Shown one piece after another: positions 27,814-36,424 of a stretch of DNA of 64,000 nucleotides; within the stretch, counting starts at the first letter, position 1; each line of letters starts with the position of its first letter. The stretch covers positions 1-64,000 of the forward strand of contig NZ_JANRHG010000008.1 of the NCBI RefSeq assembly GCF_024733845.1. Reading direction: 5' to 3'. The position numbers and the translations under genes were made by a program. Source of the stretch: Neomoorella sulfitireducens. GTDB taxonomy: Bacteria; Bacillota; DSM-521; Neomoorellales; Neomoorellaceae. The notes beneath the pieces were generated by a model, which saw only the letters and a list, made by a program, of their open reading frames with translations, was not told the origin of the DNA and did not search any database.

Positions 27814-30569
27814 TGCTCGGCCTCCTCGAGGCGCTTGACAACCATAAGTTCATTACCTCGGTCATCTATTACTTTCACCGCTACCTGGCCGTGTTCGCCC
27901 GCTTCGAACGGCGCGCTGATGGTGCCGGCCAGATGATCCCACACGCTATCCTCGTAAATACCCTTAAGGGCTCGCTTAATGTTGCTCCAGGCGCTGGTGC
28001 GGGGGAAGAAGGCTTGATCTACATGAAAACAAAGACCATTATAGTCGCAATCCAAGAACCATGCGGGGACGTCATTGCCTTTACGGTGGTCTGGCTGCAT
28101 TGTTACCGGATCAAACACGTCCAGCCCAAGCAGCTCGACCTGATACCTGGCCGGTTGCTTTGCCGACTTATCCTTTACCTTCTTAACTTTAACCTCCGGC
28201 AGGCCGCAGACGCTGAAAATCTGGCTGCTGCGCATATTTTTAAGCAGGTCGCCCATCAGCAGGTCCGGAGTGGCCTGGACGTAAGTTGCCGGAATGCCTG
28301 CTGTGGCTTCGCAGTTTTCTACAAGCACGCGGGCGTTAGGTTGAATGGCGAACCCGATGACATAGAGATGGCCGTAGCCTTTGGCATAGGCTTCCCGGGC
28401 AGCTTCATAAACTAATCTTTCACTCACGGCGCCGTTCTCCGGCCCGAAGACTATGGCCACCGGCTTTTCTTCACCATTTACTACTACCGCTTCGGCCGAT
28501 AGTGCCAGAGTCTTGGCCGGCGGGCGGACGTTTTTCAGAGTGACCGTTTTCCCGCCTCCCAAATGCAATACCGGCGACTTGCGAAGGATTTCCAGCATCC
28601 TCCCCATGAACGAACCGTATCCTTCAGGAGTCTCAGCCACAATCTGATCTGTCTCGACATCTTCCCAATCGACCGGGGTGGGTATAGTGGCCTCTACGCA
28701 AAAAGGTCCTGTGACGCGCACAACTTTGGGGACGACTTCGGGTCTGTCCACCAGGATCTCTTCCTTCGGAGGCTCGTTATTGGCTATGCTCTCCAGGGTA
28801 ATATGCGGTACAATGCCACCTATTTCTTCTCCTTTGCGATTCTGCTTGCGAACGTACACAAAACCGCCGGCAGGGCCCCGGGATTCGTCCTTGAGCTGAT
28901 AATAAGGAAAGGTCGTCGTCAGTAGCCGCTGCCGGGCCAGGGCTAGGGGCACGCGGCTCACGTCAATGGTTATCCACCGCCGGCCCCATTGCTCGGCCAC
29001 ATAGGCGGTTGTTCCACTGCCACATGTGGGGTCCAGGACAAGGTCGCCGGGGTCGGTGGTCATTAAGATACAACGCTTAACTACCTCTACATTAGTTTGA
29101 ACAACATAGATTGTATTAGTTGCTGACCCGAGGTCAGCCCATAAGTTATTAATTGGACTCACTGGATAATCTGACAGTTTAAGTACATATCGTAATGTAT
29201 TACCATCTGCATAAGGCTCTAAACGGCGCATATCAGCGAGACGTTTCATTCCATCAAAACTTGTTTTCCAGCTTCTTCCTGGAGGTGGATAGTAAACTTT
29301 CCCATCATATTCAAACTCAAATAAACCATTTTCATTTACACCAGCTGGGTAAAGTTGATGTAATTGATAAACACATGATCCCTTCGGAAGTAAGTCATGG
29401 TTGTTAATTTCTTCAGGGGTCATCTTTCGCCTAGTTCCATCAGGCAATTCAACATGATCCCAATGCGGATCGCCTTCCACAGATTTAAATTGAAATAGCG
29501 GGTGGAATTTGAGTAGTTCTTTATCCTTTGCAAACCAGATCAAGTAGTCAACAGTTCCCTCCAAATATTTAGAACCTAGTGGCATCCCCTTCTTACGGAA
29601 TGTGATCAATGCTACGAAGTTTTCTTCACCAAACAACTCCTCTAATAATTCTCTAACATGATGTATATTTTCGTCACCTATCTGCACGAAAATACTTCCT
29701 GATGGAGTTAGTAGTTCCCGGCAGAGTAATAACCGATCCCGCAGGTAGGTCAGGTAGGAGTGCAGACCCAGCTCCCAGGTATCGCGGTAAGCCTTGACCA
29801 TCTCCGGCTCCCTGGTCATGTCTTCATCATCATTGTGTTTAACGTCGCGCTTGCGCACAAAGGGTTGAAAATTAGATCCGAACTTAACCCCGTAGGGCGG
29901 GTCCATGTAAATCATCTGGACCTGCCCGCCCAGGCCCTCGTAGTGTAAGAGTGAATTCATTACTACCAGAGAATCGCCCAGGATCATACGGTTAACCCAC
30001 TTATCCTTGTATTCGTACGCTTTCAGAATCTGGTCTATCACCGGCCGCTGGGGATCGCCGAAGAGATCGAAAAGAGTCATCTGCTGGGCACCCTTTTTCC
30101 GGTGCCCCTGCAGGGTCTCGATAATGGCCCGGGTTGACAAACGCTCGTGAACGAACAACGGTAGCGTAGGTACTTCGAAGGACAGGCCCTCGGCTTTACC
30201 GGTCCAGTTGAGAAAAGGTTTACTTATCCTTTTCAGAAGTTGTACGGCATCCTGAAGGCCATACACCTTGTATTGGCCACCGTTAAAATCCCTGGGATGA
30301 GGGAAAATATGAGGCGGGTCCAGCCGGCTAGCTTCTTCGATCATCGCCAGCAACCACTCGCCCAGCTCCCGTGCCGGGTTTTGTCCATCCCAATCAAGGG
30401 CCGGGGAGAGCGAAAAATCATAACGATAGGTAACAGGTGGCTTTTTCTTCCTGAACTGCGCCTGGGTGCCCACATCAGGGCGCAATGGGCTCTCGGCCTC
30501 AGGGTGCCGATAGGTTTCAGTTCTCGTCACTATATCTTCCTGCGCAGGCTGCTGGCGCCGTCTGGCCAC
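27810..30569 (-). CDS. mod: DNA methyltransferase Mod of the Res pair
   Basis: The 919-residue protein is a beta-class adenine-type methyltransferase. The catalytic YMDPPYG (about 222-228) precedes the SAM-binding VLDPTCGSGTT (about 500-510). Between these lies a target-recognition stretch, and the C-terminal 350 residues form an extra module not found in short Mod proteins. GTG start 30569 follows AGGGGGAA. It methylates one strand of a short asymmetric site and provides site choice to Res; the recognition sequence cannot be inferred. Together with the downstream res it forms a complete restriction-modification operon. Confidence 0.9.
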   Translation of the reverse strand: MARRRQQPAQEDIVTRTETYRHPEAESPLRPDVGTQAQFRKKKPPVTYRYDFSLSPALDWDGQNPARELGEWLLAMIEEASRLDPPHIFPHPRDFNGGQYKVYGLQDAVQLLKRISKPFLNWTGKAEGLSFEVPTLPLFVHERLSTRAIIETLQGHRKKGAQQMTLFDLFGDPQRPVIDQILKAYEYKDKWVNRMILGDSLVVMNSLLHYEGLGGQVQMIYMDPPYGVKFGSNFQPFVRKRDVKHNDDEDMTREPEMVKAYRDTWELGLHSYLTYLRDRLLLCRELLTPSGSIFVQIGDENIHHVRELLEELFGEENFVALITFRKKGMPLGSKYLEGTVDYLIWFAKDKELLKFHPLFQFKSVEGDPHWDHVELPDGTRRKMTPEEINNHDLLPKGSCVYQLHQLYPAGVNENGLFEFEYDGKVYYPPPGRSWKTSFDGMKRLADMRRLEPYADGNTLRYVLKLSDYPVSPINNLWADLGSATNTIYVVQTNVEVVKRCILMTTDPGDLVLDPTCGSGTTAYVAEQWGRRWITIDVSRVPLALARQRLLTTTFPYYQLKDESRGPAGGFVYVRKQNRKGEEIGGIVPHITLESIANNEPPKEEILVDRPEVVPKVVRVTGPFCVEATIPTPVDWEDVETDQIVAETPEGYGSFMGRMLEILRKSPVLHLGGGKTVTLKNVRPPAKTLALSAEAVVVNGEEKPVAIVFGPENGAVSERLVYEAAREAYAKGYGHLYVIGFAIQPNARVLVENCEATAGIPATYVQATPDLLMGDLLKNMRSSQIFSVCGLPEVKVKKVKDKSAKQPARYQVELLGLDVFDPVTMQPDHRKGNDVPAWFLDCDYNGLCFHVDQAFFPRTSAWSNIKRALKGIYEDSVWDHLAGTISAPFEAGEHGQVAVKVIDDRGNELMVVKRLEEAEQ

Positions 30570-30714
30570 TGCTATTCCCCCTTACGGGCCTTTATGAGAT
30601 AAGGTGTTATAGTTAAATTTTACTTGAGAGGTATTATTCGCCATGAAAAAACATAAATCCTGCAATATATTTGATTAACAATCTTTGTCCCGGAACCTAT
30701 ATAAGAAAAGAAGA

Positions 30715-30756
30715 ATGGCTCACTTAAGCGAGACGTAACTCCACTCAGTGAGCCAT
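30715..30756. repeat. Inverted repeat between mod and the esterase gene
   Basis: ATGGCTCACT (30715-30724) and AGTGAGCCAT (30747-30756) form a perfect 10-bp inverted repeat with a 22-bp loop. No T-run follows on the minus strand side nearest the esterase stop. It could be a weak terminator or the residue of an insertion. No gene is supported from 30570 to 30826. Confidence 0.45.
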
Positions 30757-30826
30757 AACTTAAGATTTGATGGTCGCAGATGGACAACTGGAGAAGTTTG
30801 CGGGTTGCGTTGAAGATAACTAGCAA

Positions 30827-31735
30827 TCACTTTGACCGTTTTTTACCCGCGAAAGCATTCCTCAATTCGGCACATATCAAATCGAAGGCATCTTTGGCAG
30901 CTTCTTCAGGGCCATAGGCAGTGAAAATGTGGTCGCAACCCTTGTAGTTTTTATATACGACCGGCACCCCGGCCTGCCTGAGTTTTAGCGCATACTGTTC
31001 ACCTTCGACAGCCAGCACATCGTATTCAGCCGTGATCACGCAGGCTGGCGGCAGCCCTGTCAGGTCCCGGGCCAGAACCGGCGAAGCCAGGGCAAGGCAG
31101 GCATCTTCCCGGCTTTTTAAGTAACAGGCACTAAAAAAGGTTGCCATTTCTGGCGTGATTACAGGCTTTCCTTGAACAGTTTTTTTCTCAAAAGGATCCG
31201 TACATAAATCGAGCAGGGGATAGCCTAATATCTGATGAATTAATGAGAAATCCTTTCGTTCTTTGGCCAAAAGGCAGATAGCGGCAGCCATGTTTCCGCC
31301 TGCGCTAAACCCGCCAATAGCAATATGCTCGCGTCGGATGTTCAGCGCGCCGGGGTTTTTATAAAGCCAATCTATTACATCATAACCTTCTTCCAGCTGG
31401 GCAGGAAACTTGTGTTCCGGCGCCAGATGATAGTCCACGTTTACCACAAGACAAGCCGCGCCGCCGGCCACTATCCTGCAGTAAAAGTCGTCCATTTCAG
31501 CTTTTCCTAAAACGAAACCGCCGCCGTGAAAATGCACATAGACGGGGTAAGGGGGCACGATGCTGTCCAGGGGGACGTAGATGAGGACGCGCGTATTGCC
31601 CGTCGAGGTTTTGATGACGCGTTCTTCGCGAAGTATTTGTTTTTCGATTTCCCATTCAAAAGATTGATAAGGCTGCCGTTCAAAAAATCTGCGCGCCCGA
31701 TTTGCTGCTTGGAGTTGTTCCTGGAGGTTCATCAC
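30827..31735 (-). CDS. Alpha/beta hydrolase, HSL-type esterase
   Basis: The 302-residue protein has the hormone-sensitive-lipase family oxyanion motif VHFHGGGFVLG (about 86), the nucleophile elbow GGFSAGGN (Ser about 158), an acid near EYDVLAVEGE (about 248) and histidine CDHIF (about 283). These enzymes hydrolyse short acyl esters in the cytoplasm. Start codons GTG 31735 and ATG 31732 are adjacent behind AAAGGAG. It is the one island gene without an obvious defence role and could be passenger cargo. Confidence 0.88.
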   Translation of the reverse strand: MMNLQEQLQAANRARRFFERQPYQSFEWEIEKQILREERVIKTSTGNTRVLIYVPLDSIVPPYPVYVHFHGGGFVLGKAEMDDFYCRIVAGGAACLVVNVDYHLAPEHKFPAQLEEGYDVIDWLYKNPGALNIRREHIAIGGFSAGGNMAAAICLLAKERKDFSLIHQILGYPLLDLCTDPFEKKTVQGKPVITPEMATFFSACYLKSREDACLALASPVLARDLTGLPPACVITAEYDVLAVEGEQYALKLRQAGVPVVYKNYKGCDHIFTAYGPEEAAKDAFDLICAELRNAFAGKKRSK

Positions 31736-31829
31736 AGAGGAAATCTCCTTTCTTTCTTGTATTCTGAAGGACGCACAGAAGCATATCGCGCCAAGAAGAA
31801 CGAGTGGCGGGAATTACGCCTATCCTTTC

Positions 31830-32174
31830 TTATAATATTTGATACTCAACAGTTTTCTGTCGCGCCAGGATGTCATAAAGAAAGCTGACTTTGCTTAATT
31901 TTTCTAGCTGCACTTCTTCGGGTGTACAGGCTAGCGGTTCAATCGGCTGCATCACCTTGGCCAGGGCTTTACCCAGCACCTCATAGCGGCGATACAGGGG
32001 CATTCTTGCAAAATCAGGCGATACTACCAGCAAATCTATATCACTATCTTCTCTGGCATCGCCTCTGGCCTGGGATCCAAACAGGATGATCCTATCGATA
32101 TGAATACCCTGGCTTTTTAATGCTTCAGCAAACTGTTTTATGATTGTTTGAATATCATCTCTTTCTTTATCCAT
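31830..32174 (-). CDS. MNT-type nucleotidyltransferase antitoxin
   Basis: The 114-residue protein has the minimal nucleotidyltransferase core LFGSQARGDAREDSDIDLLV, with GSxARG and DxD. In HEPN-MNT pairs such proteins neutralise the HEPN RNase, in known cases by adding AMP residues near its active site. It lies downstream of, and overlaps by 37 bp, the HEPN gene, the standard order. Confidence 0.88.
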   Translation of the reverse strand: MDKERDDIQTIIKQFAEALKSQGIHIDRIILFGSQARGDAREDSDIDLLVVSPDFARMPLYRRYEVLGKALAKVMQPIEPLACTPEEVQLEKLSKVSFLYDILARQKTVEYQIL

Positions 32175-32563
32175 TCCAATAGTTCCTCCGTTTTTACCAG
32201 ATAATCCTGGGCAACAGTACGGGTATAAGTTTTTCGAGCGGCAGCAAAATTTTTTGGGTAACGTGCTCCAGAACCTATTGCATCTAAGATTCCTAAAAAT
32301 TCAAGGTGATCATCCAACAAAGATATCTGACCCATTTTCGCAAGAAGTAATAACTTATGAGTTTTAGGCGGGGTTTTATTTGTCCGCAGTGCAACGACAG
32401 CCTTCAAGGCTTTTTCTAAAGCTAACTGGCATATATAAATCATATAAATATATTTTCTTGAGTGGAACATGGCCCTGGCAGTCGATAAATCGTATTCGGC
32501 CTGGTCCAACCATTCCCTGATCTCTGGCGACACCCATAACACCTCATTTATATAATACCACAT
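32138..32563 (-). CDS. HEPN-domain toxin partner
   Basis: The 141-residue helical protein has the HEPN features EWLDQAEYDLSTARAMFHS and the R-x8-H stretch LRTNKTPPKTHKLL. The spacing is longer than the R-x4-6-H of the best characterised HEPN RNases, so RNase activity is uncertain. It is followed by the MNT gene. It is the intact gene closest to rnpB, about 200 bp from the attachment repeat. Confidence 0.8.
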   Translation of the reverse strand: MWYYINEVLWVSPEIREWLDQAEYDLSTARAMFHSRKYIYMIYICQLALEKALKAVVALRTNKTPPKTHKLLLLAKMGQISLLDDHLEFLGILDAIGSGARYPKNFAAARKTYTRTVAQDYLVKTEELLEWIKKEMIFKQS

Positions 32564-32587
32564 TCTGTAAGAAGGGTAAACCTTAAT

Positions 32588-32629
32588 CTAACCCACCGCA
32601 ATGCTTTGCCCTTCCTGCGGTAATACCAC
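32588..32629 (-). pseudogene. 42-bp relic of an MBL-fold gene 3' end
   Basis: The minus strand encodes VVLPQEGQSIAVG and then TAG, matching the last codons of the intact MBL gene at 11139 (VVFPQKGQSVAVG and stop) at both protein and DNA level. Nothing else of the gene is present. It is evidence of a lost second copy or of recombination between the two island ends. Confidence 0.6.
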
Positions 32630-32679
32630 ATTACGAGCTACTGCGCAGACTCTGAGGGAGTTTTTTATCAGAGCCCGTT

Positions 32680-32738
32680 AAAAAAGATTATCACCCCTTC
32701 CCGGGTCCTAAAATGTGACCCGTAAGAAGAGGTGATAA
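32680..32738 (-). terminator. Rho-independent terminator downstream of rnpB
   Basis: On the minus strand TTATCACC (32738-32731) pairs with GGTGATAA (32695-32688). An inner stem is formed by CGGGTC and GACCCG, and TTTTTT follows at 32685-32680. It lies about 22 bp behind the RNase P RNA 3' end, inside the island boundary, so the inserted segment supplies rnpB with its terminator. Confidence 0.75.
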
Positions 32739-32759
32739 CCCATAAGTCCAGCAAAAGGT

Positions 32760-32786
32760 CTTTTGAGCAAACCTGTAAGCCGAGTT
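32760..32786 (+). repeat. rnpB 3' end copy of the 27-bp direct repeat (putative right attachment site)
   Basis: Identical to 10071-10097 in the same orientation. It includes the 3' strand of helix P1. Since the gene remains intact, integration here would have restored the RNA 3' end, as occurs at tRNA and tmRNA sites. Confidence 0.75.
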
Positions 32787-33109
32787 CTGTCTTGGATGGT
32801 CATCTATCTTGGACGCCAGTTGCCTGGCGCCTCCAGCGACCTTACCCGGGGACAGGGCGGGCCACCCCTTTTGTCCCCCTATTCGGTCTTGCTCCAGGTG
32901 GGGTTTACCGAGCCGGTTAGTCGCCTAACCGCTGGTGAGCTCTTACCTCACCTTTCCACCCTTGCCCGGCACTAGAGTGCTGGGCGGTCTGTTTCTGTGG
33001 CACTATCCTTGGAGTCGCCTCCACTGGACGTTATCCAGCACCCTGCCCTGCGGAGCTCGGACTTTCCTCAGGCGCGTGCGCGCCCGCGACCATCCGGTTT
33101 ACTCAAAAG
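32760..33109 (-). ncRNA. rnpB: RNase P RNA
   Basis: The catalytic RNA of tRNA 5' maturation. About 350 nt on the minus strand. The 5' end CTTTTGAGTAAACC pairs with the 3' end GGTTTGCTCAAAAG to form helix P1. The universal 5' core GAGGAAAGTCCGAGCTCC is at about 33070-33053, and ACAGAACTCGGCTTACAGG lies near the 3' end. A TTGACA promoter stands upstream and a terminator downstream. The last 27 nt are duplicated at 10071, marking an integration site. Confidence 0.95.
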
Positions 33110-33138
33110 CACCTGTGTAGTTTTCTTCAGCGGATTTA

Positions 33139-33168
33139 AATATAACACCCTTTATACCATCCTGTCAA
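33139..33168 (-). promoter_or_regulatory. Sigma-A promoter of rnpB
   Basis: On the minus strand a consensus TTGACA (33168-33163), an 18-bp spacer and TATATT (33144-33139) predict a start near 33132, about 23 nt before the mature 5' end. Confidence 0.75.
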
Positions 33169-33192
33169 GGACGAACGGTAACCTCGCGTTTG

Positions 33193-34305
33193 CTAGATTA
33201 CATACCACGGTTCCTGCTCTTTCTGGGAAGCCAGGACCATTACTTCCCGCTCCTGCAGCTGGTCCTGCAGGTAGGTCACCAGGGCCGGGACGATCAGCCT
33301 TTCGGTGGCAAAGTGACCGGCGTCAATGACTGCCAGGCCCATACTTATGGCAGCCTGGGCTTCGTGAAATTTTAAATCGCCGGTGACCAGCACGTCGGCC
33401 CCGGCAGCCAGGGCGGTATTCATGACGTCGCTGCCGGCCCCGCCGCAGACGGCTATCTTTTTAACTTTTCGCTCCCTTTCCCCTACCACGTTGACCCGGG
33501 CTGCACCCAGGGTTTCCTTTACCTGCAGGGCAAATTCCTGCAGGGGCACGGCCTGGGATAAAACCCCTATACGGCCGATACCCGCAGCCGGGCCTTCGTT
33601 GGCCAGGGGATAAATGTCGTAAGCTACTTCCTCGTAAGGGTGGGCCTGCAGCAATGCCTGGACCACTTCATGTAGCCTGCCGGTGGGGATAATGGTTTCC
33701 AGGCGGTATTCTTTAACCTCTGTAACTTCCCCTTCATGGCCTATATAAGGCCTGGTGCCGGTCAGGGGCAGGAATGTTCCGGTGCCTGCCACCCGGAAAG
33801 TGCAGTCGGAATAGTTGCCGATCCAGCCGGCTCCGGCCCGGGTAATGGCTTCCCGTACAACCTTTTCATGGTCTTCGGGTACAAAGGTAACCAGCTTGTA
33901 ATATTTCTCCCGGTGGGTTGGCCGGAGGACCTGGATATCTTCCAGTTCCAGTTTCACCGCCAGGTGATAGCTGACGCCCAGATCGGCGCTGTCTAAATTG
34001 GTATGGGCCGAGTAGACCATGATATTATCCTGCATGAGGCGCCGGACCAGATCACCCGGGGCTCTATCAAAACGCAAGGATTTAACAGGGCGGAAAAAAA
34101 GGGGGTGATGGCTGATAATGAGATTGGCCCCCCTGGCGGCAGCTTCCGCGGCTACCGCCATGGTGACATCCAGGCAGACCAAGACCCGGCGGACTTCCGC
34201 CTCGGGCGAGCCCAGCATCAGGCCGACGTTGTCCCATTCGGCGGCCAGTTCCGGCGGCGCCAGTCCCTCCATAACGGCTATGATCTCGCTGCACCTGGCA
34301 GCCAT
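33193..34305 (-). CDS. Nif3-like dinuclear metal-centre protein
   Basis: The 370-residue protein has the Nif3/GTP-cyclohydrolase-like metal-binding motifs ISHHPLFFRP (HH, about 65), TNLDSADLG (D, about 104) and near the end AGHFATE (H and E). The middle (about 125-230) is an inserted PII/CutA-like domain, as in Bacillus YqfO. The fold is a toroidal hexamer; the reaction is not established. ATG 34305 follows AGGAGGT. The gene overlaps trmK by 28 bp, the pair that conventionally follows rpoD in Firmicutes. Confidence 0.9.
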   Translation of the reverse strand: MAARCSEIIAVMEGLAPPELAAEWDNVGLMLGSPEAEVRRVLVCLDVTMAVAAEAAARGANLIISHHPLFFRPVKSLRFDRAPGDLVRRLMQDNIMVYSAHTNLDSADLGVSYHLAVKLELEDIQVLRPTHREKYYKLVTFVPEDHEKVVREAITRAGAGWIGNYSDCTFRVAGTGTFLPLTGTRPYIGHEGEVTEVKEYRLETIIPTGRLHEVVQALLQAHPYEEVAYDIYPLANEGPAAGIGRIGVLSQAVPLQEFALQVKETLGAARVNVVGERERKVKKIAVCGGAGSDVMNTALAAGADVLVTGDLKFHEAQAAISMGLAVIDAGHFATERLIVPALVTYLQDQLQEREVMVLASQKEQEPWYVI

Positions 34306-35054
34306 GCTAGCACCTCCTGTATCTCTTCCAGCTGCCGGCTTAAGTCCGCCAGCCTGTCTCTGGCACGGGTTCCGCGGCCGGAAGCCAGTTGCTTGACGGC
34401 CGCTGATAGCTTTTCCATCTTGTGTATGAGATAATCCTGCAGCAGGGGATGGCGGCGCTGCAGCAAGAGGGGGCCTACATCCCACTCCAGTTCGCTGTAA
34501 GCCGGGCTAGGGCCGCGGCCGGCGGCAAGGATGACATAATAATGACCTTTCTCGTAAACAAGGTCTTCGTTACATAAATACCAGCCGCCGGCGGCGAGAT
34601 AGCGGCGCAGGGGCCCGGCTTCTCCCTGGGGCTGGAGGATCAAGAGTTTTAACTCCTGCCTTACCTCCGGCGCATCCTCCAGGATTTTTTGCTGGGTCAG
34701 GGCGCCCAGGCCGGCCATGGTTACCGTATCTACTTCCCCGGGCCGCAGCGGCGTAAGGCCTTCTCCCAGGCGCACTTCCACCTGTTCCCGGAGGCCTGCC
34801 GCCGCCACAGCGGCCAGGGCGCGCCGGTAAGGGCCCGGCGCCGCTTCCACGGCAATAACCCGCAGGCAGCGACCGCTAGCGACCAGGTATAGAGGAAGAT
34901 AGGCGTGGTCGGTGCCGATATCGGCGACAAGGCTTCCCGGCGGCACCATACGGGCTACGGCCTCCAGGCGTGCCGGGAGCCTGATACCGGCGATCCCGCC
35001 GGCAGCCGCGCTACTGCAAGATGGGTCATGGCAATAATTAAAAAAGGCCAGCAT
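34278..35054 (-). CDS. trmK: tRNA (adenine(22)-N1)-methyltransferase TrmK
   Basis: The 258-residue class I SAM methyltransferase has VADIGTDHAYLPLYL (SAM site, about 44-58), TVTMAGLGA (about 108) and LILQPQGE (catalytic region, about 134). The coiled-coil C-terminus (LSAAVKQLA to QLEEIQEVL) is typical of TrmK (YqfN). It adds a methyl group to N1 of A22 in some tRNAs. It lies between the tRNA pair and the Nif3-like gene. Confidence 0.92.
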   Translation of the reverse strand: MLAFFNYCHDPSCSSAAAGGIAGIRLPARLEAVARMVPPGSLVADIGTDHAYLPLYLVASGRCLRVIAVEAAPGPYRRALAAVAAAGLREQVEVRLGEGLTPLRPGEVDTVTMAGLGALTQQKILEDAPEVRQELKLLILQPQGEAGPLRRYLAAGGWYLCNEDLVYEKGHYYVILAAGRGPSPAYSELEWDVGPLLLQRRHPLLQDYLIHKMEKLSAAVKQLASGRGTRARDRLADLSRQLEEIQEVLAWLPGAARS

Positions 35055-35101
35055 TTCACGGTCACCTCCTGACCCCCGCTGCTGGCCTTGTCTTCACTTT
35101 A

Positions 35102-35176
35102 TGGTGGGCCCACCCGGATTCGAACCAGGAACCAACCGGTTATGAGCCGGCAGCTCTACCGTTGAGCTATGGGCCC
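35102..35176 (-). tRNA. tRNA with CAT anticodon (Met elongator or Ile2)
   Basis: A complete 75-nt cloverleaf including an encoded CCA. The acceptor GGGCCCA (35176-35170) pairs with TGGGCCC, the anticodon loop CTCATAA reads CAT, and the T-loop is GGTTCGAATCC. Sequence alone does not separate elongator Met from lysidine-modified Ile2. It is not the initiator type, since the anticodon stem lacks three GC pairs. Confidence 0.93.
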
Positions 35177-35180
35177 TTTA

Positions 35181-35255
35181 TGGCTCCCCGGGCAGGGCTC
35201 GAACCTGCAACCACCCGGTTAACAGCCGGGCGCTCTACCATTGAGCTACCGAGGA
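35181..35255 (-). tRNA. tRNA-Asn (GTT)
   Basis: A 75-nt cloverleaf with encoded CCA. The acceptor TCCTCGG (35255-35249) pairs with CCGGGGA, the anticodon loop CTGTTAA reads GTT, and the T-arm is GGTTCGAGCC. It lies 4 bp upstream of the CAT tRNA in the direction of transcription, so the two form one transcript. Confidence 0.95.
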
Positions 35256-35336
35256 AAACCACCAGACAGGTATATTATACCCGGAAAGGACGCGCCGGTC
35301 AACAGCCAGATGCTGAAACTTGCAACCGGCCTGCGG

Positions 35337-36422
35337 CTACTCCAGGTAGTCTTTCAGCTTTTTACTGCGGCTGGGGTGGCGTAGCTTTCTCAGGGCCTTG
35401 GCTTCGATCTGGCGGATGCGTTCCCTGGTGACGCCGAATTCCTGGCCAACTTCTTCCAGGGTACGCGCCCTGCCGTCATCCAGGCCGAAACGCAGGCGCA
35501 AAACTCGCTTTTCCCTGGGCGTCAGGGAATCCAGCACTTCCTCCAACTGTTCCCGGAGAAGCATGAAGGAAGCTGCTTCGGCCGGGGCCTGGGCGTCCTC
35601 GTCTTCGATGAAATCCCCCAGGTGGCTGTCTTCTTCTTCGCCAATAGGTGTCTCCAGGGATACCGGTTCCTGGGCGATCTTCATAATCTCGCGCACCCGC
35701 TCTACGGAGACATCCATTTCCTTGGCGATTTCTTCGGGCGTGGGGTCACGGCCCAGCTCCTGGAGCAGCTGGCGCTGCACCCTGATCAATTTATTGATGG
35801 TTTCTACCATGTGCACCGGGATCCTGATGGTCCGCGCCTGGTCGGCAATGGCCCGGGTTATGGCCTGGCGGATCCACCAGGTGGCATAGGTGCTGAACTT
35901 GTAGCCCTTGCGGTAATCGAATTTTTCTACCGCCTTGATCAGGCCCAGGTTACCTTCCTGGATGAGGTCCAAAAACAGCATACCGCGGCCGACATAGCGC
36001 TTGGCGATGCTGACCACCAGGCGTAAGTTGGCCTCCGCCAGGCGTCTTTTGGCTTCTTCGTCGCCCTGCTCCATCCTTTTAGCCAGCTCGATTTCTTCTT
36101 CCGGCGTCAGCAGCGGTACCCGGCCAATCTCTTTAAGGTACATACGTACCGGATCGTCAATGGCCACGTTTTCAGGAATCGATAGATCAAGGTCGGCGTC
36201 GACGCTTTCGCCCTCTTCTTTTTCCAGGGTTTCCAGCTCTACCGGTTCGGGCAAAATCTCAATCCCCATCTGGTTGAGTTGCTCGTAAATATCGTCAATC
36301 TGTTCGGGGGAGAGTTCGATTCCCTCAAGGGCATCCATTATCTCGCGGTAGGTTAAGGCGCCGTGACTCCTGCCCTTTTCAATCAACTCCTTGACTTTTT
36401 GTCTCTTCTGTTCTTCTTTCAC
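35337..36422 (-). CDS. rpoD: RNA polymerase housekeeping sigma factor SigA/RpoD
   Basis: 361 residues. Region 1.2 is [17 protein letters not shown], regions 2.1-2.4 run from [16 protein letters not shown] through [16 protein letters not shown] (-10 recognition), and region 4.2 is [20 protein letters not shown] (-35 recognition). I chose GTG 36422 with the GGGGGGAG site because it begins the conserved N-terminal extension. An open frame continues further upstream, but that is dnaG antiframe sequence. It starts 2 bp after the dnaG stop, forming the classical dnaG-rpoD operon. Confidence 0.96.
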   Translation of the reverse strand: MKEEQKRQKVKELIEKGRSHGALTYREIMDALEGIELSPEQIDDIYEQLNQMGIEILPEPVELETLEKEEGESVDADLDLSIPENVAIDDPVRMYLKEIGRVPLLTPEEEIELAKRMEQGDEEAKRRLAEANLRLVVSIAKRYVGRGMLFLDLIQEGNLGLIKAVEKFDYRKGYKFSTYATWWIRQAITRAIADQARTIRIPVHMVETINKLIRVQRQLLQELGRDPTPEEIAKEMDVSVERVREIMKIAQEPVSLETPIGEEEDSHLGDFIEDEDAQAPAEAASFMLLREQLEEVLDSLTPREKRVLRLRFGLDDGRARTLEEVGQEFGVTRERIRQIEAKALRKLRHPSRSKKLKDYLE

Positions 36423-36424
36423 CG

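Larger units (their letters stand above)
10098..32759. mobile_element. Defence-gene genomic island next to rnpB
   Basis: The segment between the two 27-bp rnpB-end repeats contains almost only conflict-type genes: AbrB-PIN, NERD, SIR2, NACHT, BREX-like remnants, Mod/Res and HEPN-MNT. Housekeeping genes resume immediately beyond rnpB. All intact genes point left, away from rnpB. No integrase, relaxase or phage structural gene is recognisable, so it is either mobilised by a partner in trans or has lost its recombinase. The mobile nature is inferred from repeats and content. Confidence 0.6.

Noticed and set aside
10098-32759. Integrase inside the island
   Set aside because: No tyrosine or serine recombinase motif was found in any intact frame, so mobility is inferred only from repeats and content.
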